Of a DNA stretch of 64,000 bases, positions 35,830 to 47,003 are shown piece by piece. The stretch covers positions 1-64,000 of the forward strand of contig JAANBB010000110.1 in NCBI GenBank assembly GCA_014621425.1, read 5' to 3'. The notes under the pieces are model-generated. The model ran no database searches. It saw nothing but the letters and a program-made list of their open reading frames with translations, and was not told where the DNA came from. The DNA comes from Cylindrodendrum hubeiense (Eukaryota > Ascomycota > Sordariomycetes > Hypocreales > Nectriaceae). How positions within the stretch are numbered: position 1 is the stretch's first letter; the number at the start of each line of letters is the position of its first letter. A program made the translations under genes and the position numbers.

Positions 35830-36766
35830 TTTGCATTAACATGTGAGTAGCTGCTGGCTAGGCTGGGGTGTTCGATGCAGCTGTTAGTGTGAGAGCAGCG
35901 TACTCAGTAGATTGCAAATGGACTCCCAATGGTGGGTGGGTGGGCGACTACTACTTTGGCACCATTGATGAAGCCAACTATCAAGCCATAGCTAGTAGGG
36001 GGTGGCGACTGCATCATGTCCAACTCTGTGATTTTCGGATGAATGGATTATGCTCCAGATAGCCTCGAGAAAAAATGCCACTGAGGCCGATACAGTAGTT
36101 CTCAGATCCCTGATGTATATATCGTGAACTCCCAAATGACAATTTTCTAGGTCTCAATCGAGAATTGACATGTAAATGAATCAAAACCAAGGTAAAAGAT
36201 GGTCGAGTGGCAGCGGTGGCAGGGACGCGTGTCCGTAATACGGGTGGCCTGACGCCAAACTTCAGCTCACATCATGTTCGGTGGTTCTTCTCGATCGCTC
36301 TCGACAAGCGGGTCTCCATTATATGTCACGAGGGGATGGAGGGTTAGAGATGCCCTTTAAGGACAAGGTTATATCGCGCAGAGGAGAAGGTAGTGGGTCA
36401 GGATTACCTGGTCGGGCTATTGATCAGCGAGGACAACTAGGTGTCGTATGAATCGCCGGCGGCTTAGTTCACTCTCTTAGCGCCGTACTGAAATGCTGGC
36501 TTTAGTCGAGAGGGTGAATGCGACCGCTACTTTGGGTTTGGTGAGACTTGTCCGGGGAATTTCCCCGCGCCAAAAGCTTCTGGCACCTGACGAGCTGATG
36601 GAGTCAGTGGCGCTCCAGGACCCAATTCTTAGTTACCCCTCAATCCGTCTTCGGGCTTTGTTGACCCGATTCATCCAAGTACAAATCCCAGCACCGGTTT
36701 TGTCGGATGAATTGATGGGTTTTCCACACTCCAACCCTGTCGAATCAATCCTCGTTAGTCGATGAG

Positions 36767-39566
36767 ATGTCGGGCCCTTCTGTGATAGACGTTCGCTTTG
36801 AACATTATCGCCCTGGGAACACCCTTGGCGTCCACGAGACCAACCCCCGAGTCTCATGGCGCTTCGCCAATGCCCCCCCGAATTTCAAGCAAATCGAGTA
36901 CGAAATCGAGCTTAGTGAGGTCAAAGGCCTAGAATACGTCAAATTATCCTCGACTCAAGTCTCTTCCGGGGAGTCGTATCTCGTTCCCTGGACCGGGACT
37001 GAGCCTCTCACCTCCAGAAAGAGATATTCTGTCCGTGTCCGAGCACGCGGAGACGGTCAGGCCGAATCCCTTCCATGGAGCGAGCCTGCATTTCTGGAAC
37101 TCGGACTTCTTGGCCGACAAGACTGGTCAAGCAAACTTATTTCTGCTCCCTGGTCAGAAGTCGACTCGGATAAGCCCCAGCCCGAGGATTTGATCCGGAA
37201 AGAATTCACAGTCGGAGACAACGTCATCTCTGCGAGGCTCTATGTGACAGCACAGGGAGTTTATGAAGCCGAGATCAACGGGAAGAGGGTCGGCGACTAT
37301 TTTCTTGCACCTGGTTGGACCTCTTACGCTGGTCAGTTGCACTACCAAACCTACGATGTGACCGATCTCCTGTCGACTCAGACCAACTGCGTCGGTTTCC
37401 GACTGGCCGAGGGATGGCATAGAGGAAGACTTAGCTTTAATGGTGGTCTACGAAACATTTGGGGATCCCGCACCGCTGTGTTGGCACAGCTTGAAATTCA
37501 ATATCGTGATGGAACGAGCCACACTATCTCTACCGACAACACCTGGACCGCCATACAAGGACCAATCCGTCTCGCTGAGATATACGATGGCGAGACATAC
37601 GACGCTACCAGCGAATTCAATGGCTGGTCAAGCGCAGGTGCCAGATCAGAGGACTGGAAGAGCGTTGACGAGTTACCTTTCCTTCCCGAAAGTCAAGACC
37701 TTATCGCTGGCTTCAAGGAGCCAGCAAGACGCCTTGATGTCGTGCAGCCTATTGAGAAAATCACAACACCCTCAGGGAAGATCATTCTCGACTTTGGACA
37801 GAATCTCGTGGGCTACCTACGTGTCAAGAAGGTGAAGGGCCCACGAGGTCATCGCCTAAATCTGTTGCATGCCGAGGTCCTGGAGAACGGCGAATTGGGT
37901 GTTCGACCCCTCCGACTCTGCAAGGCCCGAGATACCTACGTTTTGAGGGGCGACGAATCTGGAGAATCCTACGAGCCGCGATTCACATTCCATGGTTTCC
38001 GTTATGCCCAAATTGATGACTGGCCGTCAGCCGACATCGACATCTTTGACGCTTTTGAGGCCGTGGTCTGCAATACTGACATGGAGGAGACCGGTTCCTT
38101 CTCCTGCTCTGACCCGAAGGTCAACAAGCTGTTTTCAAACACAAAATGGAGCATGAGGGGAAATTTCTTGTCGATCCCGACGGATTGTCCTCAGCGTGAT
38201 GAACGTCTGGGTTGGACCGGAGATCTTGCTCTCTTTGCCCCAACGGCCACATTCTTATACGGTTGCTTTGGTGTTCTCAGGGATTGGCTAAGGGATGTGG
38301 CATATGATCAGAAGCAGCAGAATGGCGTTCCTCCTATGGTCTGTCCTAATGTGCTCCAAAAAGATTTCTTCTGGGGTAAGGTTTGGCCCGGAGCAATCTG
38401 GCATGATGTGACAGTGCTCGCTCCTTGGGCTCTTTGGGAGGAGACAGGTGATGCTGGGATTCTCTCACAGCAGTACCAATCTATGGTAGATTGGTTGGGC
38501 GTGATTCCCCGAAATGAGACTGGTTGCACGCATTTGTGGGACTTCAAGGCTTTCCAGCTGGCAGTAAGTGCTCTTGGGATACTGGAGATGCGCTGAACTA
38601 ACGAGACGATAGGACTGGCTGGACCCCAATGCGCCTCCCGATGAGCCATTCAAGGCCGTGACTGACCCACCCCTGGTTGCCAACGCCTTCCTCATCAAGT
38701 CTCTCGATTTGGTTGCCCACATTGCAAAGTTGCTTGGCCGAGCAGACGAGGCAACGAAGTACGAGACCGAGGCCGAAAATGCGCGAAAGGAGTTTACAGA
38801 TGAGTATGTCAGCGGAAACGGGAGAATCATCTCGGATTCACAGACAGCCTACGCCCTAGCGATTTGCTTCAACCTGCTCTCGCCATTACAATCGACGAGG
38901 GCGGGTGACCGACTTGCAGAGGTTGTCCGCAGCAATTCCTTCAAGATCGGTACCGGATTCGCAGGCACGCCTTTCGTTTGCGAAGCTCTTGCCAGCACAG
39001 GACACATTGATGTTGCATATAAGATGCTGTTAAATGAGAAGTGTCCTTCGTGGCTGTACCCCATCTCGATGGGGGCGACTACTATCTGGGAGCGCTGGAA
39101 CAGTATGATGCCCGATGGATCTATCAACCCCGGCGAGATGACATCTTTTAACCACTACGCTTTTGGCGCTGTGGCCAAATTCATGGTAGAACGCCTTGCC
39201 GGTCTGCAACGTTTGAGCCCAGGCTGGAAGACATCCAGAGTCGAGCCTGCCCTTGGCGGAGGATTCAAATCCGCGGAAGCAGCGCACATTACCCCATATG
39301 GCAAAGTGTCAAGCAGCTGGTCAGCTTCGGAAGACAAGGATGGTTTGTTCAAGCTGAGCCTTGATGTCACGGTCCCGCCAACAACGACCATGGAGGTCGT
39401 TTTGCCAGGTCTAGAGGGACCTAAGACCGAGGTAGTAGGCTCAGGTAATTGGTCCTTTTCAACTCTGGTAAAGGAGAGCGACATTGGGCCGGAAAAGGAA
39501 CCTAAGAGAGGCTTCCCTTATGATCTCATTGAAGAGATTGAAGCTAAGCGTGATGCGAATGAGTAA
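36767..39566 (+). CDS. alpha-L-rhamnosidase, GH78
   Basis: Releases terminal L-rhamnose from rhamnogalacturonan, flavonoid glycosides or other rhamnosides. Two exons, 36767-38563 and 38613-39566, giving 916 aa, a usual GH78 length. N-terminal beta-sandwich: VRFEHYRPGNTLGVHETNPRVSWRF. Then the segment IRKEFTVGDNVISARLYVTAQGVYEAEINGKRVGDYFLAPGWTSY, typical of the family. The catalytic (alpha/alpha)6 region carries IPTDCPQRDERLGWTGD, with the acidic residues in place, and the WPGAIWHDVTVLAPWALWEETGD helix. Exon 2 adds GATTIWERWNSM and the C-terminal beta-domain. No signal peptide is evident, so it may act inside the cell on imported rhamnosides, unlike the secreted polygalacturonase 3 kb downstream. 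Confidence 0.93.
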
Positions 39567-40448
39567 TCTAGACGCATCAAATAGTTATTAAATAAGAGAT
39601 ATAGGGTCGTTGACAAAATAATTAAAGTTTCAAAAGGTCATAGAGGGATACGCAGTAAATTTGAAGGAATATTCTATTGAGATTATGCTAGTATTGAGTC
39701 CCTTCCAAGGCCATGAATTATGCATGAAGAAAACCCTAGACAGCCATGCTGCGCCATAGTTTTGAGAGTCGCGATGAGCAAAGTCTTCGCAAAATCATTA
39801 TCGAATTTGGTATTTCTTTTTCAACAATCGATCGTCAACTTGAAGTGTGTTTGCAAAGATACCGACATCGGGGGTTTCAACTCCGATGGCCAATAAGCCC
39901 CGCAACCCTCCAATGTCACAAACAGGGTTTAAGATAAAGGTGCTTCAAGGAATGAACGCTTCACCCCGCACTCTCACCGACTGATTAACGTTCCACCATT
40001 ACCTCAATTACGTCGCACCTATGGGTTAGTGTGCATTATCGATAGTAATATTTTATTAGGTAAACTCTTTTATCTTGCCCAGAATTGCTATCAGTGATAC
40101 GATATGCACAGCAATGCCAGGGGCCTTGGCTCTGCTATTCCTTTCCTGGATTGCGGATGTCGGAGTCGGGATGATTCTAGCAGTTCTTAAACTAGAGGGG
40201 TAGATAAGAAAGTGGAAATCATGACTTTTACCCCGCTGTGACGTCGTTGTGAGGGTATTTACCTGCAACTTTCAAGGGACTTTTGATATGTCGGAGCTTG
40301 ATTTGAGTGCGAGAAGCGGAGAGCCGAATGAGTTGAGGTTATAAAATGAGGCCCTTATTCTCAAGCAGCTCCCACTGGCCGAAATGGACGAGTCAGATAT
40401 CTCATTGCACCACCGTGAATACTTCTCCACTAGCTAGTACTTACCACT
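39567..40448. other. intergenic, asparaginase-like gene promoter
   Basis: About 880 AT-rich bases with no gene. A TATAAAA box sits at 40340-40346. Confidence 0.5.
40340..40346 (+). promoter_or_regulatory. TATA box
   Basis: TATAAAA, 103-109 bp upstream of the asparaginase-like ATG at 40449, a reasonable spacing for a fungal core promoter with a short leader. Confidence 0.5.
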
Positions 40449-41918
40449 ATGTTGCCCAAATTCTTGACTATCGCCGCGCGGGCCATGGCCCTGGGCGCTC
40501 TTGTGCTACCAATGGCGCAAGCGGGGTTTGACTCGGATTTGGACTGGATCTCCACCAACTCATCACTGCCTAAAGTCGTGTAAGTGATGCTGAAACTTTT
40601 CAGGATCCGATGCTAACCCGTGACAATAGCATATATAGTGCAAAGGGCACAATCCTGTCCGCTTCTAATTATAGCCGACTAGACAATGTCAATTATGGCG
40701 CTGGTGTTGGAACTACGCCTCAGGAGTTAATTGGCAATGTTTCTGAAGTCTTGGACGTCGCCCAAATAGCCGTGATAGATTTTGATGTTACTGGCGGTAG
40801 CTCCGGCCTGAATTCGTCACTTTACCTTAACATCAGCCAGCATGCCAACCGACAACTTTGCTCAAAGGACTCGGATATTGTCGGTGCAATTATGTTCCAT
40901 GGTACTAACACCTTGGAAGAAACTGTGAGTAGATTCTCAATCTACTATGAAAATGTGACTGACACCTGCAGGCTTTTGGGGTTGACCTTACATTTAACTG
41001 CTCCAAGCCGTTTATTGCAACTGGTGCGATGCGTCCGAATAGCTACATCTCTCCAGACGGCCGGTCAAATTTCTACCAAGCTGTCGCAGCTGCTGTATCA
41101 CCGTCTTCACGCAACCGCGGCGGCCTTATTGCCTTTAATGATAGGTGAGCGAGCTCAGTCCCACCTGAACTTAACTAACAAACCTAGAATTACATCCATC
41201 TTCTACTCCACCAAAGTTAATGCAAACACGCCTGACACCTTCAAAGCCCTCGAACAAGGAAATCTCGGTGTTTTCCTCGGAGGGCAACCGTTTTACTACT
41301 TTGATGCGGGATATCCGACTGGGCGACCTCACTTTGATATCACCAATACCACAGGGCTCTCTTCTGTTATTATTCTTTACGGCCACCGTGAGTAGCTTTA
41401 TGGTCATAATAAATCAATGAAGGTATCATATACTGACTGAATCCCAGAGGGCTTTGATGCATCCTTGATGTACGCCGCGGTTGCCAACGGAGCCAAGTAA
41501 GTATTACCACACGAAGTTAGAACCTCAGTTTGCTAACTAATTATCCAGGGGTTTGGTTATCCTTGGCCCCGGCGCAGCTCAACTCAGCCCTAGTGCTCAA
41601 GTAGCTGCTGCGGATCTCTTTGAACAAGGGATCCCAACTGTGGCTGTCGCCCGCCCTGTCACGGGTACTGGAGTCCCTGGTAGATTCCCAGGTCCCATGT
41701 ATGTTCTGATTGGTCCCGTGAAACCCCCACCGGGAACCCATGCTAACGTCACATTCAGCTTTTACTCTTCATATGTCGGTGCGGAGCAGGCTAGGATCAT
41801 GCTTCAGCTTGCAATCAATGCCGGCTTCACTCTTGATGAGATCCGGGACGTGTTTGAGACTCCTCTTAGAAAGGCAGTCTACGGTTCTTGGGCCAGCCAG
41901 AAAGCTTATTACCTTTAG
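40449..41918 (+). CDS. secreted L-asparaginase-like protein (type II fold)
   Basis: Asparaginases hydrolyse asparagine to aspartate and ammonia. Six exons: 40449-40579, 40630-40924, 40972-41144, 41188-41387, 41448-41496 and 41549-41918, giving 405 aa. A signal peptide is clear (residues 1-25, ending PMAQA). The first catalytic loop is present with the Thr nucleophile (KGTILSAS, Thr51), though GG is KG. The second motif, normally HGTDT, reads HGTNTLEET (134-142), so the key Asp is Asn137. AFGVDLTFNCSKPFIATGAMRPNSYISPDG and the Lys segment FYSTKVNANT match the family well. Many Asn-X-Ser/Thr sites suggest heavy glycosylation. With the Asp-to-Asn change, activity or substrate may differ from standard enzymes. 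Confidence 0.88.
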
Positions 41919-42186
41919 ACCTTAATTACGTAGGCCGCTCCGGAAACCAGTTATTAAATTAGTCAGACGAGAATGTAATCTCTATAATTGTTCTCGCCGC
42001 AGCTAGCGACCTTAAAGGCAGTAGTCACTTAGGCATTTGCAGTATTTCACAGACGGGATAGAAAGGATGCGATAAAAATATTTTAATTAAATTCCGGATT
42101 TAGAATATTGAAAGGTACAACTATCGAGAGCCAGCTCCGCTCTGATCCCAGCCGTCTCCGACGGCCAGCGTCATGGAGTCGACAAT

Positions 42187-43322
42187 TTAGCAAGAAGCGC
42201 CTGAGGGGATGCCCTTGCACTTGTCAGAGGCCTTGCCACCGGTGACCTTGTTTCCAGACCAGGTCCAGTTCTTGCAAGAGGCGCAAAGGATGTAGACGTT
42301 GGTGCCGCTGGACTTGACAGAGCCGGTGACCTTGTTGATGGTGACGTCGGTGATGGGGACACCAGCGGAAGGAGTACCCTTGGGGGAACCGTTGTCGTAG
42401 TCCTGCTCGATGACGATACCGTACTTGGCAATGTTGGTGAGAGTGATGGTGTCGTACTTGATATCGGAAACGGAGCCGGTAGCGCCGTAGACAGTCTTGA
42501 TGCGGACACCGTTGTCAGAGTTGGAGATCTTAGAGTTCAGGATGCGGACAGTCTTGACAACGTTGTCACTTCGGCCGCCGACGGAGCCGATGGACAGACC
42601 GTGACCACCGCTGCAGTTTCCGCCGGTGAAGGTGATGTTGGTTCCAGAGTTGATAGCGAGGCAGTCATCCTGGTTCTTGACGATGGCGCCAGAGATGTAA
42701 ACTCCAGTGGAGGAGCCAACATCGAAAGCATCGGTGTTGTGTCCACCCTTGGTGTCTCCCAGAGAGTTATCCAGGTTAATATCGTAAACGCCCAGGTTGG
42801 TGGCGCCGTTGATGCTGAAAGCCTGAACGGGGGTGTTCAGAACGTTGAGCTTCTTGATGTTGGAGTTCTTGAGCGAGTGAGCGCTGAAGAACTTGGGCTT
42901 GGTCTTGCCGCCGTTGCTGCCCTTGGTGTCCCACCATCGCTGACCCTGGCAGTCGATGGAGTGGCCAGAGGCACCCTCAATGAGGAGGTTGCTTCCGGTG
43001 AAGGAGATCAAAGGACCCTCCCACTCCTTGTATCCGAAGGTGGTCTTGCCCTGGAAGATGACCTGTATCCAGAAAGTTAATCAAGGGTGGTGAAGAGGCG
43101 GGATTCCATGTTACTTACATGAGTGCCGGAGTTGAGCTTAGTCAAATCCAGAGTGGTACCGGCGGGGACAGCAATGTTGTTGAGGATGATGGTGGAGCAG
43201 CTGGCCTTGTTCTTGATGGCGGAGGCGGCATCAGTGAAAGTGCAGCTGGCACGGGGGCCGACAATGGGGGTAGCCAAGACAGCAGAGGCCAAAGCCCCGA
43301 GAAGGACGAAAGAAGAGTGCAT
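42187..43322 (-). CDS. secreted endopolygalacturonase, GH28
   Basis: Cleaves alpha-1,4-galacturonan in pectin. Two exons on the minus strand, 43119-43322 and 42187-43062, giving 359 aa, normal for fungal endo-PG. A signal peptide ([17 protein letters not shown]) is followed by a short propeptide ending near PR/A. All catalytic motifs are intact: NTD (about 177-179, HNTDAFDVG), DD (about 200-201, NQDDCLAI), GHG (about 222, [10 protein letters not shown]) and RIK (about 255-257). Paired cysteines and the C-terminal end PSGASC match endo-PG folds. A TATATAA box lies about 145 bp upstream. The neighbouring rhamnosidase suggests joint use of pectin and its rhamnose-containing backbone. Confidence 0.96.
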
Positions 43323-43464
43323 GATTGTAGATTTACAAGTAAGGCTATGTCAAATAGCAAAGGTGTATGTTCAAGAAGTTAAGAGAATGAATGAATGGTG
43401 AATGATAGTGGTTGAATGATAGTGATTGAATGGTTATTGGCAACTACGGCGCCCAACGTGCATG

Positions 43465-43471
43465 TTATATA
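43465..43471 (-). promoter_or_regulatory. TATA box
   Basis: TATATAA on the minus strand, about 145 bp upstream of the polygalacturonase ATG at 43322. Confidence 0.5.
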
Positions 43472-43960
43472 CTGGCTCTTGAAGAGGTCCAACTGAAACC
43501 CACCTTACTACTGAAGTTGATGTTCGTATTGACCCCTGCTAGAAGTTTAAATGACACCAGACCCCTATGTGGTTGACCGCATCTCTTCAAGCCGCCATGA
43601 AGCTGTAACGGGGAATCTCGGTCCGTTCGGCACCAAGCGAAAAGAACAATTTGGACCAATTTAGATCCACTGTATTCCTGAATTTCGGCATGATCCGCGG
43701 GGAGTTAGCCTGTGAGGACCCTGATTTCCAACCTAGCCTCAGCCTAGCAGCTCCATAGACAGAGAGGTCGGGGCTCTGAGAAATGACCCCTGCAACGGCT
43801 AAGACGGCAACTAAGGGCCATTTGCGGTTTCACTGAAATTTCGGAAACACCCCATTATGCCACACTAATGACGGTTATTCTTAAAGCTTCTTGAACACTC
43901 AATCCAAATTCCGCACGCTGGGACCATTGCGCGAAGGGTATTGGTGGCATTTCAATCAGC

Positions 43961-44003
43961 CGCATCGCCGCCGCATCGCCGCCGCATCGCGACCGCATCG
44001 CCA
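43961..44003. repeat. 9-bp tandem repeat (GCCGCATCG-like), about 4 copies
   Basis: Imperfect tandem copies of CCGCATCGC/CGCATCGCCG in non-coding DNA between the polygalacturonase and reductase genes. Confidence 0.6.
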
Positions 44004-45136
44004 AGACCGAACATGCCGATTGCCGTGGAGCCATGTTCCGGGCTCCTGGGACCGTTGGATACGAACCAGAGGCCATAAAAGGACCCGCATCTCGAATTGA
44101 TTGGGTTGTCTGAACGCACAGTGCAATGGATTGCTCAGGTAGCAACACCATGAACCCTGAACTATCAGACATATGAGGGCGCGGCATGCAGCTGATGCTC
44201 CACGCGCCTCAGTCGCCCGTCCAATTGAAGGCAGAACAAGTGCTGAGAGAGGATCGCATTTGTATAATGATCAAGGGGAATCCTTGAATGCAGCATCAAC
44301 CGCTGCCGAATCCCGATCCCAACCAAGCCTTCCTGGTTCAACAGTCTCACTGTCGTCCGTAATCATGACAAAGTTTAAAAATCAATGTGCTCATCTCATG
44401 TGCCATAATAGTAATCGTCAGGTCACTTAATCCGCGTATTCGCTACTTGGAGCACGCTAGCGATGTCCGCGATTCTGAGGGCTTGGGTAGCCTCGATTTC
44501 TACGGTCTCATAGACAAGCAAAACGAAAGCTTAATGTAGTATACTATTTGAGGTTCCACCAATTGAACATCTCATCCGGTGGGTAGATCACTTCTCTCAT
44601 CGATGAGTGTGTCGTAGCCAAACATATCATTGCTAGCCGCGCGGGGAGAAGTCCATCAAGGTGTGCCCACCAAACCCAACAATACACATAGAGCGCTTGA
44701 AAAGGATCTATGTGGAAAGACCCGAATAATTTGAAATTTGCGGTTGACCATCACTCTCCCGGCTCGACTTGACCACTCTATCAAAGTGTTGCACATTCCG
44801 TCCTAGCGATGGTGATCTTTTGACAGTAATCGAAGGCGAGATTTGTGTAAACGAAGGGGAAATAGTGACATGTTCTACACTATTCTAAAACTCTATACGG
44901 TGCTACTACATCATGGTGACGATTGACATGATGAGACTGGAATGGACGGCGACTCCTTTCCCTGAAGAGAGCATCAGGACGAGCAGTTCACGAAGGAGAA
45001 AGCGAGGCTCTGGATTTCTCTGTCTTGAATGTGTATTTCTATTTAGACTTTCTACGTGCTACACTCTCTATGATCCTGAACGCTGATAAAGCACATATTG
45101 CTACCCTGGATCATCGCTCATAAACTTCTTTGACGC

Positions 45137-46339
45137 TCAAACGGTGGTACCTGAACCAGAACCCTGTTTGCTCTTCTCCTCAATCTCAAATAATTGCGGC
45201 ATCAACTCCTTGAGCATATCAGACAGTCCCTGCCACCTGATACCAAGTGCTTTCTCAGTCTCACTGGCATCCACGCCGAAATGGTTCTCTGCCTCCCTCA
45301 CTCCTGGGCTCCCAACTGGTATTCTATGCCCCTGCTTACTTGCCACCTCTCGGGCCACGTCTGCAATCTCTTGATTGCAGTATACGCCTGCCGCAAGTAG
45401 GTACCTCTCACCGGAAGCCTCGGGAACCTGGAGGGTCTTTACATGGGCAAGTGCCGTATCCTTCACGCTCACCCACACCGGTGCCCTTGTAGGTGGGACC
45501 TCGCTGTCGCGTCCCGCAGAAACCACGTTCCAGACAATTTCATTAGAGGTATTGAGATGCGCAGGAGAAATCGGCCGTGCCCCAGGGAGAAATGCGCCAA
45601 AAACCATCCCCGGGTTGAGGCTCACTATATCAAAGCCAACGCCCAAGTTCTCGTCCATCCACTTCCACGCGGCGCGCTCGCCGGCCGCCTTGCTGGCTCG
45701 GTACGCTGTTGGCGCATTCGGCGCATTTACTCCGTCCTCGTATGTGAGAGGCGACCAGTCTTTCGCAGTGTAGACTTTTTCAGGCTGGGCACCTTTCTCA
45801 GCATCGTAGATACACACAAAGGAGTTGGTGTGCACGATGCGTTTAACACCCCCAAGTAGCTTCGCGGCCTCAAGGATGGCAGTCGAGCCTTTCACGGCAG
45901 GGATAACGAGGTCCTGCTCGAAATTGGTGGTATTGTAGTGGAATGGCGCGGCGAGGTGAAAAATAGCAACGGGAGGATTTGGTTGCAAGGCAGAGAGATA
46001 GGAATCCGGCGAGGTGATATCCTCGACAACAACAACTGAAAGATCTGGGTGCTGGGCGTGGGTGTCCAGCACCTGCTGGACCTTGGAATGGGAACGAACG
46101 GTGCCGATAACTTTGTAGCCTTGAGAGAGCAAAGTTGCAACGCAGTGTTGGGCGATAAAGCCATTGGCGCCTGTGACAGCTACTAAAGAAGGGGGGAGAA
46201 TGGGGGCGACAATTGAGGAAGGCATCTCGAATGCAGTGTGTTCCAGATACCAGATGGTGACGAGACTTAGTAGCGGAACGATGAGAGAGATGGACAAAAC
46301 CAAGGTTAGATTCAAATAAATCCCAGCGAGTCTAAACAA
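45137..46339 (-). CDS. extended SDR, dihydroflavonol-4-reductase / GRE2-like NADPH reductase
   Basis: NAD(P)H-dependent ketone or aldehyde reductase. One exon, 400 aa. The nucleotide-binding loop is VAVTGANGFIAQHCV (Gly57, Gly60) with TVRSHSK after it. HLAAPFHYNTT, VKRIVHTNSF and the catalytic YRASK (Tyr-X3-Lys) follow, then SLNPGMVFG. This places it in the DFR-like extended SDRs that reduce carbonyls such as methylglyoxal or aromatic ketones. The N-terminal 38 residues form a membrane helix (LNLTLVLSISLIVPLLSLVTIWYL). If translation instead starts at the ATG at 46225, the protein is soluble, 362 aa, with a normal start. I give the long form but cannot decide. Outermost member of the metabolic block to the right. 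Confidence 0.88.
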   Translation of the reverse strand: MFRLAGIYLNLTLVLSISLIVPLLSLVTIWYLEHTAFEMPSSIVAPILPPSLVAVTGANGFIAQHCVATLLSQGYKVIGTVRSHSKVQQVLDTHAQHPDLSVVVVEDITSPDSYLSALQPNPPVAIFHLAAPFHYNTTNFEQDLVIPAVKGSTAILEAAKLLGGVKRIVHTNSFVCIYDAEKGAQPEKVYTAKDWSPLTYEDGVNAPNAPTAYRASKAAGERAAWKWMDENLGVGFDIVSLNPGMVFGAFLPGARPISPAHLNTSNEIVWNVVSAGRDSEVPPTRAPVWVSVKDTALAHVKTLQVPEASGERYLLAAGVYCNQEIADVAREVASKQGHRIPVGSPGVREAENHFGVDASETEKALGIRWQGLSDMLKELMPQLFEIEEKSKQGSGSGTTV

Positions 46340-47003
46340 TTAAAGCTCAGCAGACGGCTCCTCACATCTGTAGGCCATCTCATAGATCCGGGCTCGGAGA
46401 AGGCGGCGGGTGCCGCACAAGTTTCGTCGAATGGATGATAGTGGCGGGTCTCCCATGGAGGCTCCTAGATAATGAGCTATGGGTCCGGAGCGATATCTCC
46501 CCCTCCCCGCGCAAAGGGGCGCGCTCCGTGGCAGATATGACAGGGGTGTTCCGTCGCAAAGCTGCTCACTTCCGACGGAACGCTGCCGGCGAGTCTTGGG
46601 GACCCGCAAGTGGGGACCTACAAACCAAACAAGCATCTACTAAACGAAACAAGGCGTCAAATGGCAAGAAGATATCCACTCCTACACGCCGGGACGATGT
46701 GCGTGATGTGCACCGAAATGGGCGAGCTGGTGGATGCTGGAGGCAACTTGGTCGCGGTTCTATTTCGCGAGGCTGGTTCTGCATCTGAAGGTTTATCAAA
46801 ATATCTGTATCGAAAGTGACCCAAATTTACAGTCAGATAAAGCCTTTCTTTCAATCAATTATTTCTCATAAATATCGGAAAGGGTGGTCACGGCTCATTT
46901 GCCAAACATGAAGATTCGATGATAAGGTAACCGACAAAACGATTCAGCCAGCTATTCTCCTCCGCGAATGCACTTTCCCGCATTGCTATAGACATCTATA
47001 ACC
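46340..47003. other. intergenic, no gene recognised
   Basis: About 660 bases between the reductase start and the end of the next minus-strand gene. It should hold the reductase promoter. Frames seen here are short and featureless. Confidence 0.5.

Larger units (their letters stand above)
32547..36766. other. gene-poor AT-rich region
   Basis: About 4.2 kb without a supportable protein gene. Frames at 33101-33451, 34908-35156, 35226-35507 and 36493-36765 are short and featureless; the last one is probably leader of the rhamnosidase. It contains a 12-bp inverted repeat at 34491-34545 and a tRNA-like sequence at 35723-35829. The composition suggests decayed sequence, but I see no transposase or reverse-transcriptase remnant. 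Confidence 0.4.
43323..45136. other. intergenic; polygalacturonase promoter and simple repeats
   Basis: About 1.8 kb. It holds the TATA box of the polygalacturonase gene, short TTGAATGATAGTG-type repeats near 43395-43435 and a 9-bp repeat at 43961-44003. No gene is recognised. Confidence 0.45.

Noticed and set aside
36195..36270. TGGTCGAGTGG, resembling a tRNA-Ser/Leu A box
   Set aside because: No B box of the form GGTTCRA follows and no acceptor stem forms.
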